Assembly (NCBI GenBank): GCA_021613335.1
Contig: JAJTWR010000011.1
Span: 62,001-126,000, forward strand
Origin: Whitmania pigra
Lineage: Eukaryota; Annelida; Clitellata; Hirudinida; Haemopidae
Length of the DNA stretch: 64,000 nt
Direction of reading: 5' to 3'
How positions within the stretch are numbered: the stretch's first letter is position 1; each line of letters opens with the position of its first letter. Under the pieces are notes generated by a model, which saw only the letters and a list, made by a program, of their open reading frames with translations, did no database searches and had not been told where the DNA came from. Positions 44,821 through 58,200 of this stretch are shown one piece after another. A program made the translations under genes and the position numbers.

Positions 44821-47800
44821 CTACTGTATGAGGCAGTCGAGGTTGCCATCGTTATTGCAAGGCAACACGAGACAATGGACGATGGATCGACAAATGTAGG
44901 ACATCGATCCGTACCTACCGCTAGGGGCACAATCATAGAACTGCTGGCAGATGCCCATACTGCCCTGGCACTTGAGAACAGTCTTTGGATTGCCACAACA
45001 CATGGCCAGATAGCTATCCTCTTCCTTCTGCAATGTGGTTGTTAATAACATTGTGATGTTATTATTGGTGCGAATAATAATAATATTATTAAAACTAATA
45101 ATAATAATAATAACACTGATGATTAATTTGGTAATACTTTGGCAAAAGAAGCACAGGAACAACATGTAACATTGCGATGCTATTTCCTGAATATACCCAA
45201 TTAATTGTAAAGTAATTAATATTAGCATTATAACTTAATTAATATTATGCAATAACTTGCCTGTTCCTCGATAAATAACTTTGAAGCATTTTGAACAAGT
45301 TTGTCAATGTTGATGACCTGGTAAAGATTTGAAGGGTAACAAAATAATGTTATTGATTGCTATTATTTGTATCACTTATAACAACTGCTTCATTTTGAGC
45401 AAGCGTGGCATATATCATCTTTTGTAAAATGCAGGTAATACAGATTTCAATGTAAAAATAAAGAATACTTTCTTAATTACATAAGGCATTAGAGTTGGTT
45501 AGTGATGAAGATGATGATAACCAATAATAATAATGATGCTAACAATGATGATGATAACCAATAATAATAATAATGATGATGGAAATGACAACAATGGACC
45601 ACCTCATTCCAGAAGCACTTTCCTCCGTCGTGCTCAACAATGAGGCAAAGGACAACAATGGTTTCCACGCACAGTTGTCGATATTCGGGATAGTTGATTC
45701 GATTTAGAATCGTCTCAACCTCCAGGGCAAACTTCATTTCACCCTGAGTCATCTGCAATGAATGATGATATTCATCACTAACCAGTGTCACATTGATTAA
45801 GGTGATCCCAAATTGTGTTGCAAAAGTATAGAATTAAGGGTCGTCATTGATAAATTGAAAATAGTTCCTACTTCACTGGTGAGGAACTGGTTGATTGTGT
45901 TGTTGGAGAAGGAAATACCGTGACACTGCAATGAGTTTGAAGTGCAATGGAGTGTCGTCATAGTCATCACCATCGTCATATTCATCATCATCATCTTACC
46001 CTTCTGAGCAGTTTCCAGACATCTGAGTAAAACCCCACGGGCACCCTATTAAGTGCCCCATCCAACCTCCTTCTCCTCAGCCACTGACCATGTCGGTCGT
46101 TCTCGGTCTCGGTTTCCACCGAAGCCTCAATATTTGGATCATCCATAGTCTGTCGAGTATTAACAATATCTGTCATTATGGTACAGCATCTTTGAATGAA
46201 GGTATTAGCTGAAATAATGTTTGTTAAAAGTGCACACCTAATCTATAAATATTTCATGCACAGTCATTGAGATGACTTTCCGAGTTCAAGCCAGTTGAAA
46301 GGTCGACCAATAAGAAAGAGGGAAGCAGTGGTACAAACAATGAATCGAAAATGTCAACAAGTGTTGTGGTTGATAGTAACATTAATGACATAAGCATTAA
46401 GAAATGACAGCAACAAGGAAACAAGTATTCATAACAAGTGATGATAGTAACAGGAATAATAATGGAATAATAATGGATCTCATCAAAACAAGGAAATTAA
46501 CAAGCCACCCTCAGATCACAACTCACCGACTGTCGCTAAATGGAAGATTAAAAAAAGAATAACTATTATGCAAAAAATTGTCATAATAATGCCCCGACTG
46601 ATTTATTAAAAAAAAATTATACCAAGAATATTTGTTGAAAAATAATAAATAATACGAATCATGAAATTGTTTACCCTAAGTTCTCTCCTCATGAGGTCGA
46701 TGCTGTACTTGGTTTGACTGGCAAAAGCAGCCTTCGATTCCCTCTCAGTTTGGTAGATGGACATTCGACGACTGGAGCGGAGGTTTGTCTCTGGAGGAAC
46801 TGGAAGGATGATGATGATGATGATGATGACAAAATGGTGGACATGATGATGACGACATCAACATCTTTCAATCCATGGAACTGGCCATAGTTATTGCCAA
46901 TAACTTCCAGAATCATAAACTTTTTCAAGCAAAAAGCTTTATTCACCTTTCTGAACTGCAAATTCCTTTCCACTGAGAATGTGATGGAGAAATTGTTTCA
47001 TCTCGTACGGACTTAAATTCAGGAGCTCATTGGAGGCCTCGTGACCTGATGATTGCAACAGCAAGTAAGAAATTAATTAAATAAATAAATAAAATACAAT
47101 AAATAATTGGACTCGAAATATAACAAATAATGATAACAAGAAAAGTCCATTCATCACCTGAGCAGTTGAGATTCCTGGCGAGTTCTGTGGCCATGACTTG
47201 TATGATGAGTCCGACTCTGATTCTTAGCATCTCTTTGAATAGCTTTGGTTCCGTCCTCATGTACATGGCCAGATAAACCAGCAGTTCCTTATGATGATGA
47301 TGATGATGATGATGATAATGATGATGATGATATTGATGATGTTTAGATGAAGTGGTTTGTTAGTAATGATGATAACAAATTTTAACATCTCATATTTACT
47401 TATTAAAAGCCTGATGCCAATATGATGTCTTTTTGCATAATTTAAAACCTACCGCCTACCATTATGTTTGTCATGACCATAAGCAACTAAGCAACTAAGC
47501 ATATGATAAATATGCAGCATCATCATCACCATTACCTGGGTAAGCATGGCAGTACTGGAGTCATCTTGACAGGCATCATGAATGATGGATGATAGCTCCT
47601 CTGTTCTCATAGGTCTTTGATAATTAATAATTAGATAATAATTATATCATAATAAAGAACATAATTCTTTTAACATTGCATATGTTACAGAACTAAAACT
47701 CAACTAGTTAAAAATATCACCATAACCAGGGTTGGCAAAATAACCTGGTGATTATCTTCTCCCTGGGCTCAGGGGGCAAACCCACGGCCAGCTGTTTCTG

Positions 47801-48176
47801 CCTAACAATGATGTCAGAAGCTGCCTTAGCTAAGTCTTCAACCTGACAAGTCGAGACATTATGTTATGCCGAATTAGGTCAGGTCATAGAGGAGCAATGA
47901 TAATACTTTTAAATACTTTCCCTGAAATGTTTTCAATTCATACTCTTCATCCATCCATCCATCCATCCAGTAACTAATGCATTACTAATTCATTGTAACC
48001 TTCTTTCTAAGGAGACCGGCCGTGTGCCTGACGAGCCACCATTGCTTCGATCTTCCCGCCTTCTCGTAAAGTTCATTCAGCAGGTCAGCAACTGTGCATT
48101 CCTGGCCATTCTTGCCCAAACCAGTGTTGAAGCTGGCTCCTCTGATAATTGAATAATTAAAATAATTGCAATAGCA

Positions 48177-48212
<36 letters not shown>

Positions 48213-51200
48213 TAATACATAATTAAAAATGATAAAATTTGATCACAGAAATCAGAAAAGTTTCTGCACATTTGATCATCAGAATCATCATAACTGGTGC
48301 AACTATCCCACTACATTTACTCCACATGTAAAATATTAATGTTAAAGTACATGCACGTAAGTACATACTCGATGGTGTACAAGTAAGTACGTACTTGGTG
48401 GTGTACAAGTAAGTACATACTTGGTGGTGTACAAGTAAGTACGTACTTGGTGGTGTACAAGTAAATACGTACTTGGTGGTGTACAAGTAAATACGTACTT
48501 GATGGTGTACAAGTAAATACGTACTTGGTGGTGTACAAGTAAATACGTACTTGGTGGTGTACAAGTAAGTACGTACTTGATGGTGTACAAGTAAATACGT
48601 ACTTGGTGGTGTACAAGTAAGTACGTACTTGGTGGTGTACAAGTAAGTACGTACTTGGTGGTGTACAAGTAAGTACGTACTTGGTGGTGTACAAGTAAGT
48701 ACGTACTTGGTGGTGTACAAGTAAGTACGTACTTGGTGGTGTACAAGTAAGTACGTACTTGGTGGTGTACAAGTAAGTACATACTTGGTGGTGTACAAGT
48801 AAGTACGTACTTGGTGGTGTACAAGTAAATACGTACTTGGTGGTGTACAAGTAAATACGTACTTGATGGTGTACAAGTAAATACGTACTTGGTGGTGTAC
48901 AAGTAAATACGTACTTGGTGGTGTACAAGTAAGTACGTACTTGATGGTGTACAAGTAAATACGTACTTGGTGGTGTACAAGTAAGTACGTACTTGGTGGT
49001 GTACAAGTAAGTACGTACTTGGTGGTGTACAAGTAAGTACGTACTTGGTGGTGTACAAGTAAGTACGTACTTGGTGGTGTACAAGTAGTGAATGATGTCT
49101 GCCTGCTCGTGCAGGGTTTCGGCATCCATCAATTGTCCGAGTAACTCCTCGCAGTCCACTCCCTCGTACTTGTCGCTGGTGTCCGCAGAGGTTATCATGC
49201 GCTCCGGTGCACCTGAAGGGTCATGAAGTCAAAGGTCGGAATGATTGTTAGGTTTTAACGATTGTTTAATAATTGTTAAGATTTAATAATAATTTCCATT
49301 CTTACCTGAATAATTGCCCTTGAGTCTGTGCTCAGGTGTGGGTGCTTGTATGAAGGGATTCTCGAAAGAAAACATGACCCCCGGACTCGTAGGCTGAGAA
49401 GCACTAGGGGAACTGCCGCTGGAGAACATCGGAGTGGATTCTGTGAGAAGTGATGACGACGGTGAATGTGGTCGAGATACGAAGCAATGAAGATTAACGT
49501 TGTCAGCTGCACGTGTTTTGGAAGCAATGTTATCATCATCATCATCACTCGCCACACATTACGAACAAACGGGAGAACAATTCTGATTGTTAGTTACGAA
49601 TGAGTAATATGTTATCCTAGGAGAATTCCAACAGTTATAAGCTAGTAACACCTTGGGTCAACAGTGTTAAAGTCACCATTTTGGCAACAATAACTGCAAC
49701 ACCAACCTCTAGATATTGGTAAGAACACTGAAAATGCAGTAACATGGTTTGAGATCAAAATGCTCCGAAATGCCCACAACGAACTCATAGAAAAACTTGA
49801 ATTCATAAATATTAGGGATACATATTATTATATATTCTGTACCATCACTAGCATCAGATGTGACAAGTACAAGGATTTTTATGACTTGTCAAAACAATGA
49901 TGATCATTATTAATTTTTGTCACTATTATTATTATTACTATTATTATTATGGTGATGATGATGATACTAACATGTCCCCATCAGCTCAATGAACTCACCC
50001 GACACATCTCCCGTCTCAATCTGAATGGAGCAAGTCTTCTTGACAATTCCCCTCACAGACGACTTCCTCCTCAATTTCAGGGACCCTTGACTTCCCACCA
50101 CGGACGGTACCCTTTTGTGCCCCCCAGGGCTGTTGCTTTCATCCAGGTAACCACCCAGCCAGTGCTTGCGATGGGTGTCTACCTGTTTCTTGTTGTATTT
50201 CTTTATGTGACGAAGTAACTTGCCCACTGAAAATTAACTCGGCTAAGCTAATTTGGGTCGAGAAGAATTGGTTCAAAACTCACAGTCCTGAGAGTCATCA
50301 TGAGCAGCCAGGAAGGACAAATTATTCATGCATGACGTGCTGCTGAAATCAGTCAAACTTCCTAAATGTACCCTGCAAGAATGAACGACATTGTCCATTT
50401 AAAGTCTTTAAAATGTTCCAACTAATCACGGCCTCAGTTAAACTCTTTAAAGTTTGTAAATGTAAATGTAAAACTCCACGAACAACAATCGAGTGCATGA
50501 AACTCACCTGGTACCACAAAGATAACCCGTCTGCAACTTTTTTATTGTCGTCACAATTGCATGGTGCAGCTGGCCAGTAGCATCTTAAATGATCGTAACG
50601 AATGTTTAAAATAATAAAAACTACATTATTAGTAGTAATAACTAATAATATTAATTTGTTATCCCGATCGGATTATCTTCCGACTACCTACCGAGAAGTG
50701 ACTTGCGGATGGGAACGACCATGAGAGGCCTGCCCAGCATGTTCCAACTGGAGCCCAAGTACTGCACGTCGGTTTTGATCATGTCGACCAGTAGCGACGT
50801 GTCGAGAGGCAGGTAGAACTGTTGCTGGTCGACGAACTGAAAAGTAGGTGAATGTATTGCACAATGATTGTAATCATAACCACGATTGTAAGCAATCATT
50901 ACACAATGTTAAACATCATTGAAAGGAATTGTTACCTGAGGGAAAAATACAAGCATCTGGTCTCCGAGCGTGTAAATCTTGCTGGTGGTCAACACTCCGA
51001 CTCCATCGGTGGGGCGACCAGTTAGACCGAGCTTTTTATTGGTTCCTTGGAGATAGTTGTACGTAGGAACGTGTTAGGGGGTTTGATTATAAGAATTATC
51101 AGAAAAGCTAATAAATTACTTAAGAAATAATAAGATGTAATGCTTGTAATTGGCATACCCAGGTGACTGAGCAGGAAGCTAAGCACGTTGGCAGGGTAGA

Positions 51201-54200
51201 CTTGGAAGGGTGCAACCTCCAAGAGTGTCGAGATTTTTATGTCGTGCAGGGCCAACTTCTCCTGGATGCTCTTGTCTTCAGCCAATATGACAACTGCATA
51301 TATGCAACGTCAATAGTAGAACCAACAAAAAATATTAAATAACATCAATAATAAAATAATAATAATAACAGTAATAATATTAAATAACAGGTTAGTATTC
51401 ACCTTGAACTACAACATCTGGCTTTGGCTCAGCAACCAATCTCCTATTAAGGGGGTCAATTTCTCCAGGTGAGATAAATCCCTGTAGGTGGTGATAATTA
51501 TGAACAAAATATCTTACATATGACCACATTACTACGACTTCACTGACTTCGCTGATGAGCTTGCCCAGCACATAGAGAGACTGTCCCCACATCTGGGGCA
51601 CTTTACCGCCCGGATCGCGGTCTTGGCTTTTGGGGTTCCTAGATTCTGCATCCAGCTGTGGAGTCAAGGTTGGAATTATGATGGTGATAATGACAATGGA
51701 ACAATGTAAATGATAATGATAATGGAACAATGTAAATGGTAATGACAATGGAACAATGTAAATGGTAATGACAATGGAACAATGTAAATGGTAATGACAA
51801 TGGAACAATGTAAATGGTAATGATAATGGAACAATGTAAATGGTAATGATAATGGAACAATGTAAATGATAATGATAATCAAAGACATCCATTAGAAGGA
51901 TACTTTTCATCACAATCACCCACCTTTAAGAAGGGCACTACATACAATTCTGGCATGAGTATGTCTCCTTCCAAACTGCGAATCATTATTTCATCAAGTC
52001 TCTTTGAATATTCATCAACCTGAAATGAAGAAGAATGGAAAATTTTAATGGTTAATTTCAACCATTCATTTTAAATATTACAAAAAGGTGATTAAAAACA
52101 GCCATTAATTCGAAAAGTTGAACTGCAAACCCTCAAAATAAGGAGCACCCACCTGTTCCTGGTTGCCACTGAAGAGGCCGTCCAACACGAGGTAAGCAAA
52201 AAACATTGGCCACTCACACTCAATATGCTCAAAGTTTTGAAGTTCAGAGGGAAAATAGTGCAGTCTGTTTGGATCCTGTTTCAAATGAGTCGACCAACCA
52301 TTTATCCGTCGATAAAAGATAACAAGATTATCGAAGATTTAACGAATCAGTTGGATATAAAACTCTAAATTCTAAGAAGACTCATAACTGCTTGCATTGT
52401 ATTTATTTTATAAATATAGAATTCTGTCCATTTGATAAAATTTGTCCGTTGATAAATGACAAACCTCCCTGAGAGTCTTGTATCCATCCCTAAGAAATCT
52501 GCACATGCCATAACGACCCTGTAAGTAAAACAACAAGCAATACAATATGTTGCATCATCACATGATCATCCTTGTCACGATCCTCTTAAATTTAGGTACC
52601 TTCAGCTTTTCCAAGACAGTTGCCTTGGTGAGAGCTATCAGTTCAGGGTCATCCACAGCAAAGGCAGGATAACTGACAATACCAAGCAGACCAGCATCTG
52701 TTTCCTTGGAAATACAATTATTACTAATTGTTATTATTACTATTATTATTATTATTATTACTAATTACATTACTAATTGTCTTGAATTTTAATGAAATTT
52801 GAGAAATGTTGTTGTTACATTACAACATTACAAAAGTTATCATCCTCATCATCATCAAAACAACAACATAATCACAAACATCAACATAATCAATTGTAGT
52901 GTCAACCTTTGAATTAGATTCCCTGGGAAGTACAGAATGAAGGATTGTCTGAATGAATGAATGCAATACATTATTACCAACAGAGTCATCAACAACTTCA
53001 ACACAATGATGCTCACAAGACATTGCTGCGATTCGTCGGGCATGACGTTTATAACTGAGGCAGGACCCCCTTTTGATCCGTACAGGTCGAGGCCATTCAT
53101 CCCTTCGAGAGCTGCCTGCGATTAATTGGCAGAAAGATGAGTGACTGATATGACGTCAATATGCAGTATTAAAACTATTAATATGAGGTAAAATGTTATA
53201 ATGGTGAAGTTTATATAAACATAACAATGGGAGTGACCCTGGCCATGCCAATAGAGGTAGCATTGAGTTCAGGCACACCATGGTTGGTCTTGTCACCTCT
53301 TTCCCAGATGCCAAAGTCCTTTGAAATAAAAAAATGTATATCTGACTTTGTGGATGTCAAATCAATGCACATCGATCGAGATCATCGTTAAATGGATGCT
53401 CACGGGCGTCCTAAATGCAGACTGTATGTAGAAAACGAGATTCTGTATGAAAGCCACCTCGTCCAAAGATACGATGACCTGCAAGCCTGCAAAAGTGAGG
53501 ATGGTAGAACAAATGTCATCATTGGCCACCATGGTGATGAAGCTAATAATGATGATCCTCTCACCCGAGGCAGTCATTTGAGCAAGCTGGAGCAGGAATA
53601 TTGAAGTTGCATCTAGCTGTAGATGACCCCAAGCCGAGTCTTCAACACACTTGAGGCCGGTCGTCACAGAGTATTTGGCATGTAGGGAATCCCGGGGACT
53701 CTGGGTGTATTTGAACTTTTCGACCTTATCCACCTGCCTCATCATGCCTTTGAGGATGCCACGCATGATCTTCACTGCCGCCTGGTTAAAAGACATTTTT
53801 GGTCAAATTAACAAATCTTTGACTTCGACATGGTTACAGTGAAGCATGAAAAGAAAGTGTAAGGTAGCTTAGACGGTTGCATTTCTGTATTACATGGTAT
53901 GTTGACTTCACAACCCGGCTTATACTGTCACAAGTTTCCTCTAAAGAGGAGCACTATATAAATTAACAAAAAGTGCTTCAAATGTTATCCTTATGGTGCT
54001 AACCATAAATGAATTAGACAATTACAAATGCATATTATGAAACATTATCACCATAACTGTCATTATATCTTCTTTTCTATCAATCTACAAAACTGTCCCT
54101 AACCAGCTCCAGTTCGTAGGCTTTGGCTCGATCCTCATCGATGTCTGCTTTCTTCTTATAAGAGAGAGATAGAGCCCATACACAAAGAGCAGAATAGACA

Positions 54201-54506
54201 TTGTCCCTCACCCAGGCATGATCATGAGATGGAGAAGCAGGGAGGAGGCCACTGACTGGATGCTAAAGATGATAAGACTTTTCATTATAAAGTTATGTTA
54301 ATTAGGAAGGTAATATATGCATCACCAGTGCAAAATGTGTTAGAATCTGTATTGCCTAAGTGTTTCAAGCTTCGAGATGATAATAAAATATCATAAATGG
54401 TAATTTATTAAGTGGTAGTGATACTGACTTGATGTGACAGAATGGTATTGTGGACCATCCTCCTATAAAAATCAAGACGTGCTCCTGAGCTACTTCTACT
54501 CCTCAT
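44821..54506 (-). CDS. PHKA: Phosphorylase b kinase regulatory subunit alpha
   Basis: Regulatory subunit of the (alpha-beta-gamma-delta)4 kinase that switches on glycogen phosphorylase. 32 exons: 54506-54429, 54262-54104, 53781-53565, 53486-53404, 53318-53238, 53115-53017, 52948-52907, 52704-52600, 52518-52465, 52275-52153, 52019-51924, 51655-51548, 51481-51403, 51293-51159, 51045-50936, 50836-50692, 50583-50508, 50372-50284, 50226-49999, 49440-49306, 49212-49071, 48141-48000, 47842-47745, 47614-47536, 47287-47158, 47045-46947, 46799-46675, 46149-46000, 45925-45872, 45752-45603, 45317-45261, 45027-44821. Sum 3675 nt, 1224 aa, almost the human length. The start [18 protein letters not shown], the glucoamylase-like half ([18 protein letters not shown]) and the C-terminal block [18 protein letters not shown] are family hallmarks. 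It ends CLIQ, a CaaX box, fitting known farnesylation. The alpha-specific RRKSSVRG and SSRRMSIY segments look phosphorylatable. Intron 31 has a GC donor. The intron after 49071 begins with a 26-bp minisatellite. Confidence 0.97.
47289..47342. repeat. (GAT)n microsatellite in a PHKA intron
   Basis: GAT triplets with a few interruptions directly upstream, in gene direction, of the exon 47287-47158 acceptor, taking the place of the usual polypyrimidine tract on the minus strand (read as ATC repeats). Confidence 0.85.
48357..49088. repeat. 26-bp minisatellite at a PHKA splice donor, about 28 copies
   Basis: On the gene strand the unit is ACTTGTACACCACCAA followed by GTACGTACTT. Main variants are G/A changes at two positions. 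The last 16-17 bases of the exon that ends at 49071, coding YLYTTK, are the first part of the first unit, so the array grew out of the exon-intron border and copies the 5' splice site CAA/GTACGT in each unit. 26 is not a multiple of 3, and no unit contains a stop in any frame on the gene strand. Confidence 0.95.
51679..51880. repeat. Second 26-bp minisatellite in PHKA, about 7-8 copies
   Basis: Unit AATGGTAATGACAATGGAAC followed by AATGTA, 26 bp, with GGT/GAT and GAC/GAT variants. It lies in the intron between exons 51655-51548 and 52019-51924. Same period as the array at 48357-49088 but unrelated in sequence. Open frames of up to 175 codons on minus are repeat by-products. Confidence 0.9.
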
Positions 54507-55206
54507 TTTGGCAGGCAACAAAATTTGTCTTCCTAAAACAGATGCCAGGCTAATTTAAAACATCTCAAATTTATAAATAAATAATTAATTAAGCTGGGGG
54601 CTTTTAATAACTATCTCATCTCATCTGAAATGAGATATCAGCAAAGATAAGATGAGAGCAAATACTTGTCAATATCTATTTAACAAAATCTACCAACTTT
54701 TAGTATAGAAATACGTAATGTCATTATCCCCTAGTTAATTGGTAGTCTATAATTTCTAAAAGAGAATATAGCAAGTTCTGACAGAAGCAGCTGACGTAAC
54801 AAAAATAGTTCGCTTTAAAGAGTGTATTAATCTAATTAATATAGAAAAACTTCTAGATATTTTCTTGACGAATCTAAAGCATATGAAACACCTCGATCAA
54901 CTCGACATCAAGCAACAACTGTTTGCGTAATGTCAAGGCTGGGTCAATAATTTTCCATTCAGCCGTGCTTTTTGTATATAATAGAAAATATATTTTTGAA
55001 ATAGTTTTATGTTTACAATTTTTTAATGTAACTGCAATTAAAGTTATTATTTTAAATATAATATACATTGTAGGCATTGCAAAATGTAAAATTTATTTTT
55101 AACACAAACTTACTTGATAGTCAATAGCTGTATTTAATTTTATTTAATTTTGGGAGAGATATGAAACTCATTTTCGTGCAGACAATTTCGTCTGAAGTGT
55201 TTGGCG
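54507..55206. promoter_or_regulatory. Divergent spacer between PHKA and MLH3
   Basis: 700 bp separate the two start codons, so both promoters are here unless distant 5' exons exist. AT-rich, no convincing TATA or CCAAT box. The minus open frame 55077-54874 has no support as a gene. Confidence 0.4.
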
Positions 55207-58200
55207 ATGGGGAGTTGTGAGGTGGCTTCAGCTAATTTTAAAGGTTCTCCTAATAAAAGCATAAGAGAGTTACCAAATGAACTTCGATCTTGCTTGAGAT
55301 CTATGGTTGTTATCCATAGTTATTCCAAATGTGTTGAGGAAATAGTATGCAATTCTTTAGACGCTGGGGCTACCAAGGTTGAAATATTTGTCGATTTATC
55401 TGGAAAAGGTTACCTAGAAATAAGTGATAATGGCCGAGGGATGACATTCGATGAGCTAACCTTAATTGGAGAGAGGTAAATTTCTCATATATATGGAATT
55501 TATTATTTTAGTGTTTCGTCTGCCATCAATTCGTTTATTTGAAACACTGAGGCAATTTTCTGAATGGAAGCATAATGAATTTGTAAGAACTTATATAAAA
55601 TTAGAAATCTGAGCAGTATGAAACTTTTAAAATATCTCAAGTGGATATCATAATGAAATTTCAGATATCATATCTTCACTTTGAGGAGCTTAAACAAGAA
55701 GGGACTGTATGGATATAGAGGGGAATCATTGGCCAGTATAGTCAACACTAGCAGGACTTTGGATATTTTATGCCGTACAAATAGCCATGAAATGAAGAAA
55801 TCATTTGAATGTGGACTTATATCCAAGCTCTGTGTTCATCCTGCAATCGAGCACAACAAAAGCAATAAAGATCTAAAGAGGACGACCATTTCCTTGGCTG
55901 ATCTGTTCTACAAAGTTCCTGTTAGGTGCAAAGTCTTGGACAGAAATCATGAGCAAGACTCCATCAAAAGAGTAATTGAATCATTAGCTCTCATCAATTT
56001 CTCAGTTGATTTCACACTTCAACTAGTTTCAACTTCTGATAACCTAAGTCAAAGCTTTGAGTGGAAAAGCAGTAATTCAGTTCTGGAATCTGTAAAAACA
56101 TTAGTTGGAAATCAGAAATTTGTGCTACCCATGGAAAATGTTGGAGTGAAATTCAAAGAGACAGAGCTTCAGGGATGTTTTGGTCTGAAGTTGGAAGCTG
56201 GAACTAGGGTCGAGTTCTTGTATTTCAATAGGAGACCAATTTTCATGGCAGATGAAATGCTTAGAATGACAAGAAAAAAGTTCTCAAGGCTGAGAAAAAA
56301 ATTGATGCTTGAAAAAGAAAATCTTTTTCTCAGAGACGGTGTCAATGATGGTCGAAGCTTCCTGTGCGACGAGCAGTTTATAGATAGTTCAATTCTGAAT
56401 GTTTCATTTCTTTTTGATTTCAAGGTAGAGTGTGAGCCATATGACCACTATGCAAAATATATGTCTCTGTTTGAGAGTTGCATAGACAAATTAATCACAG
56501 TCGCAGAGGCAAGACTTCACTTTTTTCTGATGGCAGATTGCTCCCCTGCCTTATCATCTCTTAAAGACTTTCAACGCATGGCCGACAGAATTATGCAGAA
56601 TTTGGAGTGGCCCCTGGAGAGACAAGAAATGACTAAATATTTGAATATGGCTTCTGAGGTCGTGGCTCAGGGTGATCTTGAAGAAAAGCGTGAGGATTCT
56701 GCTTCAAAATTACCAGAAAATTTAAGCATATTATTGGAAAATTCAAAAGTTAAAACTGCTTTACGCTCAACTTCCCAGGTTGATGTTGTGGAAGTAAACA
56801 ATCCATTCACCATGTTGAAGGATTCTTCAGGAATTGAAAGTTTGCCTTCTAATGTAACCAGTGAATCCACTGTTAAAGACTCATTGGATTATTCAGAGCC
56901 TTTAGTCTCGGGGTCAGTTGATGAGATTTCTCTTTGGACTGCGGTCAATATGTCAGGGAAGATGGAAGATGAAAGTGATGTTCCTTCTAAATTGTCTTTA
57001 TCTATGTCATTGCATTCGCCAAGCGTTTTAATCCGAAATTTCCCAATCGACAATTCAGCAGAAGCAATGTCAAACTTTATGTCATCAGTGGTGGGTCTGA
57101 CAAGGATTTACACTAATGACCATACTGGCATATTCCATCTTGACCCTCTGCAACACCATAGAATCTATAAGTCATCCAGAAAGTTGAAAATAAGAGGTTG
57201 CAGAGAAGCTAGACTGGAAATTAGTGTTCCTAAGGACTTTGGAGTCAGTATTTGTTTTTCTGGAGTCATAATTGTTGTCAAAATCATCATCCCCATCATC
57301 ATTTGCTGTCGTTACAGGAGGCACAGCATGACAAGTGCCACGATAACTTTGGTTTCATAAAGAAATCAAGCATTGTCTTTACTAAGAAGATGCTTTCTAA
57401 CATGAAGGTATTTGCACCACTATTAATAAATGATGCATTCTTTCATCCATTAATGTATTTGCTCTTAGGTAATTGGACAGGTTGACCGGAAATTCATAGC
57501 TTGCTTGATACAGTACGAAGGTTGACAGTTTTGTGTTTGTTGATGATATTGTAATGTTGTACGACTAACCTTATTTGTGTGTTCACAAATGGATTGTCTT
57601 GAGTTTCTTATTTAAGATATGTGATTTAAAATTTAATAAATAAGCCAATTAGTGTTTGATTGATTTTTGATCAATGATTGTCAGATTGTTTGGTGTTGGT
57701 GGATCAGCATGCAGCTGACGAAAGGATCAGACTGGAAAAATTCAATAAGGGTTCGTTTGATATTATTAATTCATTAAATGTTTACTTGATGTAATTGTTC
57801 TTTGCCTTTCTTACTTTCCTGATAGTTTGATTACAATTGCTTGCAATTCCTTATTGAACAATTTACTTTATGCCATGAATTTGTGAAGCTTAGTCAGTGA
57901 CTTATATAACAATAAGTTGCTGGAGTGTATTCAAGAGCTGTGGTTTGGATCTGTGTTTACCTCTGACAGCAATCAGGATTCCGGCATTAGGTCTTGCAAA
58001 AACTATTCAGTCTAGAGTTTCAAATGAAGAGATCATGATGGATGAAAATCAAAAGAATGAAGTAGGAGTTATGTACTCCGACCAACAAATGATGGGAGGG
58101 TTCTTGAAGTCAAAGCCCTGTCTGCCACAAGTGGAGATAAGCCTTCCACTCAGTACTGTAGCAGCCATGGAGTCTTTAAGAGATGTCTTCTCCAGGAATG

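Noticed and set aside
48223..49198. Three overlapping open frames of 238-300 codons with [13 protein letters not shown] repeats
   Set aside because: They are the 26-bp minisatellite read in its three frames inside a PHKA intron. Only the part 49212-49071 is exon.
51392..51919. 175-codon minus frame with HYHLHCSI repeats
   Set aside because: It joins the second 26-bp repeat with two genuine PHKA exons; the repeat part is intronic.
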